Positions 36,505 through 45,571 of a stretch of 64,000 nucleotides of DNA are shown one piece after another. Under the pieces are notes generated by a model that was not told where the DNA came from, did not search any database, and saw only the letters and a program-made list of their open reading frames with translations. Within the stretch, counting starts at the first letter, position 1. Each line of letters begins with the position of its first letter. Source of the stretch: Lachnospiraceae bacterium (GTDB lineage Bacteria; Bacillota; Clostridia; Lachnospirales; Lachnospiraceae); contig JAFUKJ010000058.1 of the NCBI GenBank assembly GCA_017467805.1, positions 16,808-80,807 on the forward strand, in the 5' to 3' direction. Made by a program: the position numbers and the translations under genes.

Positions 36505-38475
36505 TTATTTCCTAGAGTCGTTGTCCTCATATGCCATAAAATCAGGATGTGCTAAATATGATTCGAATAAGCTCTTAATAAAGTCATGGTCTTTGACTTC
36601 ATTGTAAATATTAAGCTCGCACATGTTTCCGACATAAGAAGGCTGCCATGTATCTCCACCTAGCATAATCTGAATCACATAGCGGTTGGTAGGAACATTT
36701 TCCATGATACCTACCACATCACCATTGATATACGCTGTCGCAGTTTCAGTCTTTGCATTATAGGATACTGCGTAATGGTTCCAAAAGCCTTCCTGTAATG
36801 GAGCGCCACTGACATCATACCAGCCGTTGATATCCTTAGAGTCACGGATACGGAAGGAAGAGTGGCCTTCCCATGCAAGCGGCAGGAGACTGCAAAAGCC
36901 TGTTTCAAACTTGACCCATACAGCGGAGGTCCACAGATGGGAGGCTTTTGGCTTGAGCCATACAGAAATTGTGTAGCTATCGTTAAGAATCGTATTCTTT
37001 GGAAGCAGGACAGTGTTCTGTTCCTGTGGTCCACCTGGGAAATACAAGGAACTGGAATTCCTGAAAATTCCCTGCACATATTTAAATCCGCTGCCTTGAA
37101 ACTGTCCTTCCAGTAAACCGTCATCTGTTTTAAGATTACCATTCATGCGGAAATTGTGGCTTTCTATCGGTTTGCTGGTGTATTTGTCGGCGAAGGAGTG
37201 GAAGTCATCTAATGCTAAAGGCTTTGAATAATAGAAACCTTGCGCAATCTGACATCCGCAGCTTGTAATAAAATGTATTTGTTCCTTGGTTTCTACACCT
37301 TCGGTGACAACATCCATTTTCAAGTCCTTACACATGGTAATGACATTTCGAAGTACCTTTTTACCGCGTGTATCGTTGGCAGAATCTCTCAAAAATTCTT
37401 TATCAATTTTAATCGTATCTACCTGCAGGTCTTTTAATAAGCTTAATGCTGAGAAGCCTGAACCAAAGTCATCTATAGATACCATAAAGCCTTTTTCCTT
37501 GAGTTTGTTGATAGTATCAATTAGTTCCATACTGTCCTTGATGAAAATATTCTCTGTAATTTCAAGCTCTAATTCTTCCTGAGGAACACCATACTTCTGT
37601 GAAATTTTTAATAGTGTATCAGGAAATTTCTCATTGTATAAGTGAAGTCTGGACATATTAATAGAAATCGGAATATGTTCATACTTGAGTCCCTTCCAAG
37701 AGGCTTTCATCTTGCATACCTCTTCAAAAATATATAGGTCCAGATTTGAGATAAATCCATTCTTTTCAAACAGCGGAATATATGTAATTGGTGAGCGGAC
37801 ACCGTCCTTTGGATGAACCCATCTTGATAATGCTTCCGCACCTGAAAGGGCAGAAGTAACCATATTAATCTTTGGCTGCAGATAGACTACAAATTCGCCA
37901 TTGGCAAGAGCATCTTCCATTTCAGCCTCGATATTAAAGGTGTTTTCGAATGCAGTATCAGACGATTCATATACTACACAACGGCTTCTGCCATCATATT
38001 TTGCCTGATACATGGCAGTATCGCACTTGGAAAGAATATCATCCAGTGACTGGGAAGATGGCTGTGACAGAATCACACCTACGCTTAAGGAAATCATAGA
38101 CAGAATATCATTACGAAAATCCATGTCACGAAAGCCGTCAACCAAAAGCTGGGCAGTACGGGATACTTCCTCCTTGGAAAGGTTTCCATCTAATATGGCA
38201 ACAAACTCATCTCCTCCAATTCTGGAGATAAAGCCTGTTAAATGTTGTTGAATATAAGTACTGATAGCGATTAATAAATGATCGCCCATACTATGTCCAT
38301 AGGTATCGTTCACTCTTTTAAAATGGTCAACATCAATAAACATGGCATGTACCATATCGGCATGATTATCTAAGGCGGCATAGTAACGATATAAACTTTG
38401 TCTGTTTGGTAAGCCTGTCAGATAATCCTTTTCAAAAGAGGGATTATTACCATTTAAAGAATTGAATGTGTTCAT
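36505..38475 (-). CDS. GGDEF-EAL c-di-GMP enzyme with C-terminal LamG-like domain
   Basis: The protein has 656 residues with no signal peptide or membrane segment. GGDEF domain: about 15-165, with intact RIGGDEFVA; no RxxD inhibitory site precedes it. EAL domain: about 180-430, with GAEALSRW, SINMSRLHL, LEITENIF, DDFGSGFSAL, KIDKEFL and VTEGVET, so phosphodiesterase residues are present. Residues about 465-640 form a concanavalin-like/LamG domain (YTISVWLKPKASHLW, YINGDVVGIME). It should make and/or degrade cyclic di-GMP in the cytosol. A carbohydrate-binding-type fold there is unusual. Confidence 0.88.
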   Translation of the reverse strand: MNTFNSLNGNNPSFEKDYLTGLPNRQSLYRYYAALDNHADMVHAMFIDVDHFKRVNDTYGHSMGDHLLIAISTYIQQHLTGFISRIGGDEFVAILDGNLSKEEVSRTAQLLVDGFRDMDFRNDILSMISLSVGVILSQPSSQSLDDILSKCDTAMYQAKYDGRSRCVVYESSDTAFENTFNIEAEMEDALANGEFVVYLQPKINMVTSALSGAEALSRWVHPKDGVRSPITYIPLFEKNGFISNLDLYIFEEVCKMKASWKGLKYEHIPISINMSRLHLYNEKFPDTLLKISQKYGVPQEELELEITENIFIKDSMELIDTINKLKEKGFMVSIDDFGSGFSALSLLKDLQVDTIKIDKEFLRDSANDTRGKKVLRNVITMCKDLKMDVVTEGVETKEQIHFITSCGCQIAQGFYYSKPLALDDFHSFADKYTSKPIESHNFRMNGNLKTDDGLLEGQFQGSGFKYVQGIFRNSSSLYFPGGPQEQNTVLLPKNTILNDSYTISVWLKPKASHLWTSAVWVKFETGFCSLLPLAWEGHSSFRIRDSKDINGWYDVSGAPLQEGFWNHYAVSYNAKTETATAYINGDVVGIMENVPTNRYVIQIMLGGDTWQPSYVGNMCELNIYNEVKDHDFIKSLFESYLAHPDFMAYEDNDSRK

Positions 38476-38698
38476 AAGAAAACTCCATTTCTATAATTAG
38501 TAATGATAGAAAACAACGAAAATATTGTTATTTCGACATTCTTGTCAATATTATACAATATTTAAAAAATAAAGAAAAGACGTGAAAACAGATAGTTGCG
38601 TATAAGAACACGAAAATTGCAGAATTTAACAGAGAATAAATAGAATAGAGTCGAGGAAATATGTATACATTATAGTAAGTATAGTACGGAGAATTGAC

Positions 38699-40423
38699 GT
38701 GGATTGTAGAGAACGCATTTTATCAAATGACTATGCAGATATTTTAGTGGATTTTTCGGTTCCACAGGAGTTGAATTATGAGGTACCTGAAGATTTTTGT
38801 TTTCATCGTATTATAGGGAATCTGGGTATTGCCTATGTGAATCGCAATAGCGTGCCAGAGATTAACGTTTCAACGATGAATTATGCTTTTGTACCTAAGG
38901 TTTATGGTTTGATGGAGGAAGCACCAGGTGCAATCGGGCAGCAAAATCAACGCTTTGATTCCGTAAGCCTTTTGTCGGCAGGAATTCTACAGATGCAGGG
39001 ACAACCTTTGTATCTGACAGGACGTGATGTGACGATAGCAGTGATTGGTACAGGAATACGCTACACAGATGCGGTGTTTCGGGATGCTTTCGGAAGAAGC
39101 AGAATAAAAGCTATTTGGGACCAGACGATACAGACGGGAGCTTTACCTGAGGGCTTTTCTTATGGAAGTGAATATAGCTTTGAACAGATTCAGACGGCCT
39201 TGGAAAGTGAGAATCCACTAAGTATTGTACCAAGTACAGATACTCTTGGACATGGAACAGCAATGGCAGCAGTGGCAGCAGGAAGTCGGTTAAATGGAGG
39301 GACACAGTACACAGGTGCAGCTCCTGAGGCAAATATAGTGGTGGTTAAGCTTAAGGAAATGAAGCAATATCTAAAGGACTATTATCTGATTCCAGAGGGC
39401 GCTATTGGTTATCAGGAAACAGATATTTTACAGGCAATTCAATATGTACAGAAGTTTGCTTTAGACCTATACCGTCCTTTGGTGATTTTAATGGGATTTG
39501 GAACGAATCTGGGAGACCATACAGGAACCTCTGTCCTAGGAAGATATATGGACTTGATTTCCATGCAGAAGAGTCGCGTATTTGCTGTAAGCAGTGGGAA
39601 TGAAGGGAATGCAGGTCATCATTTTCAGGGAGAGTTATCGCAAAAGGATACCTATCGTGATGTGGAAATTCGTGTAGGAGATGCAGAAAAAGGATTTTTA
39701 ATGGATTTGTGGGGCAGTGTGCCGAATCTTTTTGCAGTCGAGATTCGAAGTCCTGGCGGAGAGGTGATTCCAAGGATTAATCCAAGAAAAACAGGTCCAC
39801 AAAGCTATTCCTTTATTTTTGAAAAAACAAGAATCACTGTGGATACTTTACTGTCAGAACAGGCATCAGGTGCAGAACTGATACGAATGCGATTTGAGGC
39901 GCCAACGGCAGGAATTTGGACGATCAGAGTCTATGCGGAAGAGGAAATGATAAATGGACGATTCGATATGTGGTTACCGATTACACCATTTATGTCGGAT
40001 GATACTTATTTTCTGGAGCCTGAGCCTGATACGACCATTACCGAACCTGGAAATGTGAAAAGTGCCATTACGGCAACTGCTTATAATGATGAAAACAGAA
40101 GTATTTATCTGAATGCAGGAAGAGGCTTTACCAGAGAAGGTGCAGTAAAGCCTGATATTGCCGCTCCAGGAGTGAATGTCTCCACGCCCACAGGAAAAAG
40201 CACAGGAGGCTATATGGCAGCAGCATTGACAGCAGGCGGTGTGGCACAGATATTACAGTGGGCAGTTGTAGAACAAAAAGATGTGCTGGCGGATGCAAAT
40301 AAGGTACGCAATTATCTGGTACGAGGAGCAAAACGCGAGGAGGAAATCCAATATCCGAATACCACTTTTGGATATGGTTTGATAGATATACAGGGTACAT
40401 ATGATTTTCTGGCAGGACTTTAA
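38699..40423 (+). CDS. Subtilase (S8) family protein, predicted pseudoprotease
   Basis: The 574 residues have the layout of Csp-like clostridial subtilases: a short prodomain region, the S8 core and a jelly-roll insert (about 325-430). Of the catalytic triad only His185 (DTLGHGTAMAAVAAG) remains. The Asp position is Gly117 (AVIGTG) and the Ser position is Tyr505 (STGGYMAAA). The oxyanion Asn301 (SSGNEGN) is kept. It therefore probably binds peptides or acts as a scaffold, as known for the C. difficile spore-germination pseudoprotease CspC. There is no signal peptide. The start is GTG with GGAG 7 bases upstream. Confidence 0.85.
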   Translation: MDCRERILSNDYADILVDFSVPQELNYEVPEDFCFHRIIGNLGIAYVNRNSVPEINVSTMNYAFVPKVYGLMEEAPGAIGQQNQRFDSVSLLSAGILQMQGQPLYLTGRDVTIAVIGTGIRYTDAVFRDAFGRSRIKAIWDQTIQTGALPEGFSYGSEYSFEQIQTALESENPLSIVPSTDTLGHGTAMAAVAAGSRLNGGTQYTGAAPEANIVVVKLKEMKQYLKDYYLIPEGAIGYQETDILQAIQYVQKFALDLYRPLVILMGFGTNLGDHTGTSVLGRYMDLISMQKSRVFAVSSGNEGNAGHHFQGELSQKDTYRDVEIRVGDAEKGFLMDLWGSVPNLFAVEIRSPGGEVIPRINPRKTGPQSYSFIFEKTRITVDTLLSEQASGAELIRMRFEAPTAGIWTIRVYAEEEMINGRFDMWLPITPFMSDDTYFLEPEPDTTITEPGNVKSAITATAYNDENRSIYLNAGRGFTREGAVKPDIAAPGVNVSTPTGKSTGGYMAAALTAGGVAQILQWAVVEQKDVLADANKVRNYLVRGAKREEEIQYPNTTFGYGLIDIQGTYDFLAGL

Positions 40424-40540
40424 AGAACGAAAAAGAAGAGTATAAAAGAATAAATTGCGGGAATAATAACCATGACAGCAATAGAAATGATTATAGCTGC
40501 GAGTATATGCAGATATCAGAAAGGTGAGGTTATAGTTATT

Positions 40541-41527
40541 ATGAAGAAAAAACTTGTATTGTTAGCGTTAGGTATCAGCTGCAGTATCTTAGTAGTGGGT
40601 TGTGGCAGAAATAAGACAGAGGACCCATTAACAGGAGAGGAAATGACAAATGAGCAGATTACGGAAGAGCCTGTTGCAATGGATGATAATGTGATAGACA
40701 GAGACTTTGATACAGTACTTGGTACCGCTACAAGTCCAACTGAAATTATTGATTACATTAATACAAATATTGTAGGAGCAGCAGAGACTGATGTTCGTAG
40801 ATTCTTCGAGGGACTTTTCAACTTTGGAGATAATATAAGAGATATTGATTTTGCGGCACTTGAGGAAAGCAGACAGCATATGCCTGAGGATATGATTGCA
40901 TTTATGGATTTGATGCGTCTTGAGCGCGATACACCATCTTTGGTAATGTCAAATGAGAATGACAGAATGGAGATTGGGCTTACTCTATCTGAGATGTTAG
41001 AGAGAGCATTACTCTTTGAGGAGCATATTAAGAAATATCCAGACAATGCTTCGACACAGGCTGCAGAGCGTTTATATGAAGAAATCATGACAGCTGCAAT
41101 TTCAGGCGGATATGATAGAGTAAACAACATTCCACATTATTATCAGGGAGAGACTGAGGATGTAGTGGATGAGAAATCTATTCAGTATTATGAGCAGTTT
41201 GCCGAGGCAAACCCTGATACAGTAACAGGTCAGATTGTAAAAGATTATGTGCAGGTATTAAAGGATAATAAGTTTAAGCTGAATGAAACAGTGGAAGAGT
41301 TTTATCGCAATATTGCTACTAGATTGCAGGAGGTAACAAATCATTCCGCTACAGGTAATACTACAATAAATGGTAATAATACCACCGATGGTGCTAATAC
41401 CACTGGTAGTGGTGTGACAAATGGAACAACAAATGGAACGAATGGAAATAATGTTACAACCAATAATGGTAATGCTGTAACAGATGGAAATGTCGGAAAT
41501 ACTACAGAGGGTGTTGTAGTAGAATAG
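40541..41527 (+). CDS. Lipoprotein of unknown function with Asn/Thr/Gly tail
   Basis: The protein has 328 residues. The N-terminus (MKKKLVLLALGISCSILVVGC) is a signal peptide with a lipobox ending at Cys21. The middle (about 50-260) is helical and acidic without a family I recognise; repeated aromatic/acidic helices suggest a solenoid. The last 55 residues are nearly all Asn, Thr and Gly, likely a flexible wall-spanning tail. ATG 40541 was chosen because the signal peptide begins there and GAGG lies upstream; the earlier ATG has no ribosome site. Confidence 0.75.
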   Translation: MKKKLVLLALGISCSILVVGCGRNKTEDPLTGEEMTNEQITEEPVAMDDNVIDRDFDTVLGTATSPTEIIDYINTNIVGAAETDVRRFFEGLFNFGDNIRDIDFAALEESRQHMPEDMIAFMDLMRLERDTPSLVMSNENDRMEIGLTLSEMLERALLFEEHIKKYPDNASTQAAERLYEEIMTAAISGGYDRVNNIPHYYQGETEDVVDEKSIQYYEQFAEANPDTVTGQIVKDYVQVLKDNKFKLNETVEEFYRNIATRLQEVTNHSATGNTTINGNNTTDGANTTGSGVTNGTTNGTNGNNVTTNNGNAVTDGNVGNTTEGVVVE

Positions 41528-41542
41528 TTTTTATAAAAAGAA

Positions 41543-41585
41543 AAAGTGCCTTTGCCAAGCTAAGTTGGTAAAGGCACTTTACATA
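41543..41585. terminator. Bidirectional terminator after the lipoprotein gene
   Basis: A 16-bp stem (41543-41558 with 41565-41580, one G-U pair) encloses a 6-base loop. It lies between convergent genes. Confidence 0.85.
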
Positions 41586-41594
41586 CAAATCCAG

Positions 41595-42641
41595 TTAAAG
41601 AATAACTTTGAAAAACGGTAATTTTTTCAAAAGGAAACATATGATACTGCATACAATCATACTAAAGCAGGTCCAGATGATAGAGCAGATTATAGTTGGC
41701 AAGGCTGGTTCCAAAGCATTTTCAAAAGCTTTATAAAGAAAATGCTTTAGAAATGGGTCCAATAAGTATATGCCAAAGGTTAGCTCTCCTATCCGACAAA
41801 GAAAAGAGCATAAAGAAGTATTAATATCAGAAAGCTTTGTCTTGAAGAAGAAGTATTTTATAAAAATAAATGTAGCGATAGCCAGTGCATAATCAAACAA
41901 CGATAAGTATGTTTGTGTATAGCCTGTATGAATACCCTGATGGTAAGTAAAGGCGGCAGAAATTCCTATGGCGATAATGGCAATACAAGCCAGTACACTT
42001 AGCTTCTTTGGAGTAAGCTGAGAAATATCTAACACATTTTCAAGGTAATATCCCATTACGAAGAAGAATAATGCATTCTCAGCTATAATTGGCAATGGTA
42101 AAGCCACATCAAATGCAACGCCATATTGACTCTGCGATATATAGCGAAGCATTGGTATAATGGAACAGAATATCGCATGTAGTGCAAGGAAATACAAGAA
42201 ATCCTTTTGGGAAAAATTCTTAACCATTTTTTGAAGATAAGGCAATACGAAAAGAATTCCTAAGTAGGTGTATAGGAACCAGTAGCTTTCTTCTATGCCG
42301 TTGGAGAAAAGTTTTATAATAAAATCAGTAAGGCTGATATCAGGAAACTCTTCCAGCAGGTAAAGAAATGCACCTGTAGATAAAAGAGCAAGTGCGATTC
42401 TGGAAACACGATGCTTTAGTACATTTTTTATGCTGTCTGCCTTAGGGAGAAGTAAAGCGCCTGAAATCATCCAAAATAAAGGAACATTGATTCTGGTTAT
42501 AATGGAAGGAACAACATATATTCCGAAGCGGACACCTGTATTATGCATATATTCGGTATAGCCGAGCATATGGTTAAAGATTACAAGAAGGATAGCAAGT
42601 ATTCTTAAAAGGTCTAAATGTACTTTTCTGTTATGGGTCAT
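41595..42641 (-). CDS. Membrane acyltransferase (acyltransferase 3 family)
   Basis: The protein has 348 residues. About ten membrane segments start with HLDLLRILAILLVIFNHMLG, which carries the conserved R and NH of the OafA/WecH-type acyltransferase 3 family. Such enzymes carry acetyl or succinyl groups across the membrane and place them on surface glycans. ATG at 42641 has GAGGAAAG upstream. The longer reading frame to 42692 would run into the htrA terminator and is rejected. It lies downstream of htrA but is separated from it by a terminator. Confidence 0.85.
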   Translation of the reverse strand: MTHNRKVHLDLLRILAILLVIFNHMLGYTEYMHNTGVRFGIYVVPSIITRINVPLFWMISGALLLPKADSIKNVLKHRVSRIALALLSTGAFLYLLEEFPDISLTDFIIKLFSNGIEESYWFLYTYLGILFVLPYLQKMVKNFSQKDFLYFLALHAIFCSIIPMLRYISQSQYGVAFDVALPLPIIAENALFFFVMGYYLENVLDISQLTPKKLSVLACIAIIAIGISAAFTYHQGIHTGYTQTYLSLFDYALAIATFIFIKYFFFKTKLSDINTSLCSFLCRIGELTFGIYLLDPFLKHFLYKAFENALEPALPTIICSIIWTCFSMIVCSIICFLLKKLPFFKVIL

Positions 42642-42685
42642 ATTCTTTCCTCGTCGATTATATTTTAAAAAGATAAAACAAATGT

Positions 42686-42716
42686 AACCCAAGGATATCT
42701 GATATATCCTTGGGTT
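42686..42716 (-). terminator. Terminator of the htrA gene
   Basis: A perfect 13-bp stem (42686-42698 with 42704-42716) has a 5-base loop, followed on the minus strand by a T-rich stretch. It lies between htrA and the acyltransferase start. Confidence 0.8.
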
Positions 42717-42724
42717 AATGAATT

Positions 42725-44248
42725 CTAATATTCAAATGGCCAGAAGCTGTAAGGCCAGCTATAGCCGCCATTGCCACCATAGTTCTCGTATGGATTCTGC
42801 TGACTAGGTGTTTCCTGAGTGCTATTGGAAGATGATGAAGAAGCGTCTCCAAAGATATCCTTTGTACCAAGTGTCAAAGTAAAGGTCTTCTCTGTATAGC
42901 CTTGTGAATCCTGCACCATGGCAGTGACTTCGACAGTTTCACCTGCACGATAGTAAGTGAGCAAATTCTTTAATTCGCTCATTGTCTTAACAGTCTGTCC
43001 GTCAAACTTGGTAATAATGTCGTTCTTCTTAAGCCCTGCAGCTTCTGCAGGTGAGCCGTCATATACTTGACTGATGAAAATACCTATAGGCATATTGTAT
43101 GCAGATGCTATATCAGCGGTTACGTCTGGTCCTGAGATACCAAGGTAACCTTGGTCTTCCTCTGCAACAACATCTCTTGTTTCTTTTAACATAAGCTCTT
43201 CGATAATAGACTGAACATCTGAAATTGGAATCGCATAGCCCATACCTTCTACAGAGCTTGAAGCTACCTTAACGGAATTAATACCGATAAGTTCACCGTT
43301 CATATTCAATAAAGCACCACCAGAGTTACCAGGATTAATAGCCGCATCTGTCTGAATTAATTTGTTTGTTATTGTGCTTCCGTCATCTGCTGAAACAGAT
43401 ACCTCTCGATTCAAAGCACTGATAATACCTGTTGTAACGGACTGACCGTATCCAAGAGCATTACCGATTGCAACGACCTCCTGACCTAACTGTAAGGTAG
43501 AGGAATCACCGATTGTGGCAATCTTAATCTGAGAACGCATCTCATCTGTAATATCTTCCTGAGAAACAGAGATGACTGCTAAGTCCTTCTCTGAATCATA
43601 GCCCTTGAGCTTAGCACTTACCAAGGATGGCTCATCACTATCCTCATCGTAGCTGAAAACAACGCTTAATTCATTACTAGAGGATACTACGTGATAATTG
43701 GTAACAATTAATAATTCCTTATCATTGCTTCCGATAATAATACCTGAACCACTGCTTTCGCTGTCCTGCTGATAGGTACCAAACATAGTCTGTACCTCAG
43801 TAACTCCCTTATTAGTAATAGAAACTACACTTGGCAGACAGCTGTTTGCAATCGCTGTTACATCGGTAGTGGCAGCCTGTGTATTAGATGAAGTCACTAA
43901 TGAGCTTGTAGTAGTAGAAACTGCATTAGTGTTGCTCTGCAGCTGTGCATTCTCAGCAGCCTGCTGTTGAGCTTCCTCTAAAGCAATTCTTGATTGCTGT
44001 AAGGACTGGTTTGCCATGTAGGTAGGAATGCTGAATGCAACACCTGTTGATGCGCCGAACAAAACACCAAGACAAATTGCAGCAACAGCCTTCTTGGCAA
44101 AGCCGCCTGATTTCTTAGGCTTCTTCTGATTAGGTGTATTACCTGAGTTATACTGGTAGTTATTGCTTCCAGCTGAATAATAATACTCCTGAGGTTTGTT
44201 TTGGTTTGTATTGTTTTGATTCTGATTGTCATATTGATTCTCGTACAT
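42725..44248 (-). CDS. HtrA/DegP-type serine protease
   Basis: The protein has 507 residues. A Gln/Asn/Tyr-rich cytosolic N-terminus (1-48) precedes one membrane segment (about 50-70). The extracellular trypsin-like domain has His in VTNYHVV, Asp in EKDLAVISV and Ser in NPGNSGGALLNM, all intact. One PDZ domain (about 365-460, GYLGISG ... GLKKNDIITKFDGQTV) follows, then a Ser/Asn/Tyr-rich tail. It degrades misfolded proteins at the outer membrane face. The TAACTCC complement at 44253-44259 provides the Shine-Dalgarno. Confidence 0.95.
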   Translation of the reverse strand: MYENQYDNQNQNNTNQNKPQEYYYSAGSNNYQYNSGNTPNQKKPKKSGGFAKKAVAAICLGVLFGASTGVAFSIPTYMANQSLQQSRIALEEAQQQAAENAQLQSNTNAVSTTTSSLVTSSNTQAATTDVTAIANSCLPSVVSITNKGVTEVQTMFGTYQQDSESSGSGIIIGSNDKELLIVTNYHVVSSSNELSVVFSYDEDSDEPSLVSAKLKGYDSEKDLAVISVSQEDITDEMRSQIKIATIGDSSTLQLGQEVVAIGNALGYGQSVTTGIISALNREVSVSADDGSTITNKLIQTDAAINPGNSGGALLNMNGELIGINSVKVASSSVEGMGYAIPISDVQSIIEELMLKETRDVVAEEDQGYLGISGPDVTADIASAYNMPIGIFISQVYDGSPAEAAGLKKNDIITKFDGQTVKTMSELKNLLTYYRAGETVEVTAMVQDSQGYTEKTFTLTLGTKDIFGDASSSSSNSTQETPSQQNPYENYGGNGGYSWPYSFWPFEY

Positions 44249-44438
44249 AAGATAACTCCTTTCGTCTGAACATTTATATAAAATGAATGTATTTGCGTTG
44301 TTGTGATTTTAGTATATTGATAATTTGTGTTTCAAATGTTATCTAAATGTGTTTAATTTGTGAACTCTTCAGAGCCATGCAGATTTTCGATAAACAAGAA
44401 TAGTATAGCAAACAAATGGAAAAAATAAAATCCTATAC

Positions 44439-44467
44439 TTGACTTTATACATAACTTAGATTATTCT
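44439..44467 (+). promoter_or_regulatory. Promoter of the flavodoxin-ZIP operon
   Basis: TTGACT (44439-44444) and TATTCT (44462-44467) are 17 bases apart. The -10 lies inside the first of two palindromes, so binding there would block transcription. Confidence 0.6.
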
Positions 44468-44490
44468 AATTATGGTTAGATATAACTAAC
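44456..44490 (+). promoter_or_regulatory. Two tandem operator palindromes, DtxR/Fe-Mn regulator-like
   Basis: TTAGATTATTCTAA (44456-44469) and TTAGATATAACTAA (44476-44489, extended to 44475-44490 by a G/C pair) share the outer half-sites TTAGAT and CTAA. Their centres are 20 bp apart, two DNA turns. The form resembles DtxR-family boxes, which fits the metal-related genes downstream. The regulator is not in the window. Confidence 0.6.
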
Positions 44491-44517
44491 TAAAACAAAT
44501 TTAAGGAGGAGAAAAAT

Positions 44518-44949
44518 ATGAAAAAAATTGTAGTGGCATTCTGGACACAGACAGGAAATACAGGAATGATGGCTGGGGCGATTGGCGAAGGTATCGTGGC
44601 AGCAGGAGGAGAAGCACAGGTAGTACCAGTATCTGATATCAATCCACAGGAACTGGCGGCAGAGGCAGTATTTGCATTAGGCTGTCCTGCAATGGGAGCA
44701 GAGGTATTAGAGGAAACTGAGATGGAACCTTTTGTAGAAGCGGTTGAGAAGTTTGCAGCGGGTAAGCAGATTGCACTCTTTGGCTCTTATGGCTGGGGTG
44801 ATGGCGAGTGGATGCGTGACTGGGAGTCACGTATGAAGGCAGCAGGTGCAACCTTGGTAAATGGCGAGGGCTTAATGGCACATGAAACACCTGATGTTGA
44901 TGTATTAGAGGCATGTAAGGAATTAGGAAAGCAGTTGGCTTCTATTTAA
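44518..44949 (+). CDS. Flavodoxin
   Basis: A short-chain flavodoxin of 143 residues. The FMN phosphate loop is TQTGNTGMMAGAIGEG, and the ring-binding loops are around GCPAMGAEVLEE and GSYGWGDGEWM. Flavodoxins replace ferredoxin as electron carriers when iron is short. The gene heads a three-gene operon with a DUF3793 gene and a ZIP transporter behind a palindromic operator, consistent with iron or manganese control. The Shine-Dalgarno is AAGGAGGAG. Confidence 0.93.
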   Translation: MKKIVVAFWTQTGNTGMMAGAIGEGIVAAGGEAQVVPVSDINPQELAAEAVFALGCPAMGAEVLEETEMEPFVEAVEKFAAGKQIALFGSYGWGDGEWMRDWESRMKAAGATLVNGEGLMAHETPDVDVLEACKELGKQLASI

Positions 44950-44977
44950 TAGTGAAACATGAGAAAGGAGGGAGCAC

Positions 44978-45571
44978 ATGAGTTATGAAATGTTAGAGCT
45001 GTTTCGCAATATGGACTTTAATGATACGGAGACACAGCTGGCATTGCAGTGTGCTCCGCTTCTTACAGGCTTAAAAATGTCGAATCTTTTTATTATTTCC
45101 ACAGAAAATGAAAGGAATTTTCTTGAATATTTGGACAGAGCCACGCATAATGTAGATATAGAGGCGTATAGATTGCTTGAGCATCAAGGAAAGAGTATCT
45201 ATCTGCTTTATCGTAAGGAGCAGTTGGAGCATTTTCTTGCAAAGGAAGAGGTTCGGGATTTCTTTGCAGTAGAAGGCTACTATGACTTTACGTTGGAGGG
45301 GATATTGTTAGGCTTTCGTTTCAGATACCAAAAGCATCGCTTGTGTGGAGGGGATTTTCCGCATGAGATGGGACTGCTTTTAGGTTATCCACTGGAGGAT
45401 GTGGTTGGCTTTGTGGAGAATGAGGGAGAGCATTTTCTCTGCTCAGGCTATTGGAAGGTCTATGCTAATCCTGCGGAGAAGCTGTTGCTGTTTAGAAAGT
45501 TTCAGTGTGCAGAGGATAGACTAATAAAGTTGTTGTCAAAGGGAATTAGTATAAAGGATATGATTGTATGA
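44978..45571 (+). CDS. DUF3793-type protein
   Basis: The protein has 197 residues. The start of the domain (LALQCAPLLTGLKMSNLFIIS) and the middle part (MGLLLGYPLEDVVGFVENEG, then SGYWKVY) match the DUF3793 family of Clostridia. The family has no known function but often sits beside flavodoxin and iron or metal transport genes, as here. A GAAAGGAGGG Shine-Dalgarno precedes it, and its stop overlaps the next start by 4 bases (ATGA), which shows coupling to the ZIP transporter. Confidence 0.8.
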   Translation: MSYEMLELFRNMDFNDTETQLALQCAPLLTGLKMSNLFIISTENERNFLEYLDRATHNVDIEAYRLLEHQGKSIYLLYRKEQLEHFLAKEEVRDFFAVEGYYDFTLEGILLGFRFRYQKHRLCGGDFPHEMGLLLGYPLEDVVGFVENEGEHFLCSGYWKVYANPAEKLLLFRKFQCAEDRLIKLLSKGISIKDMIV

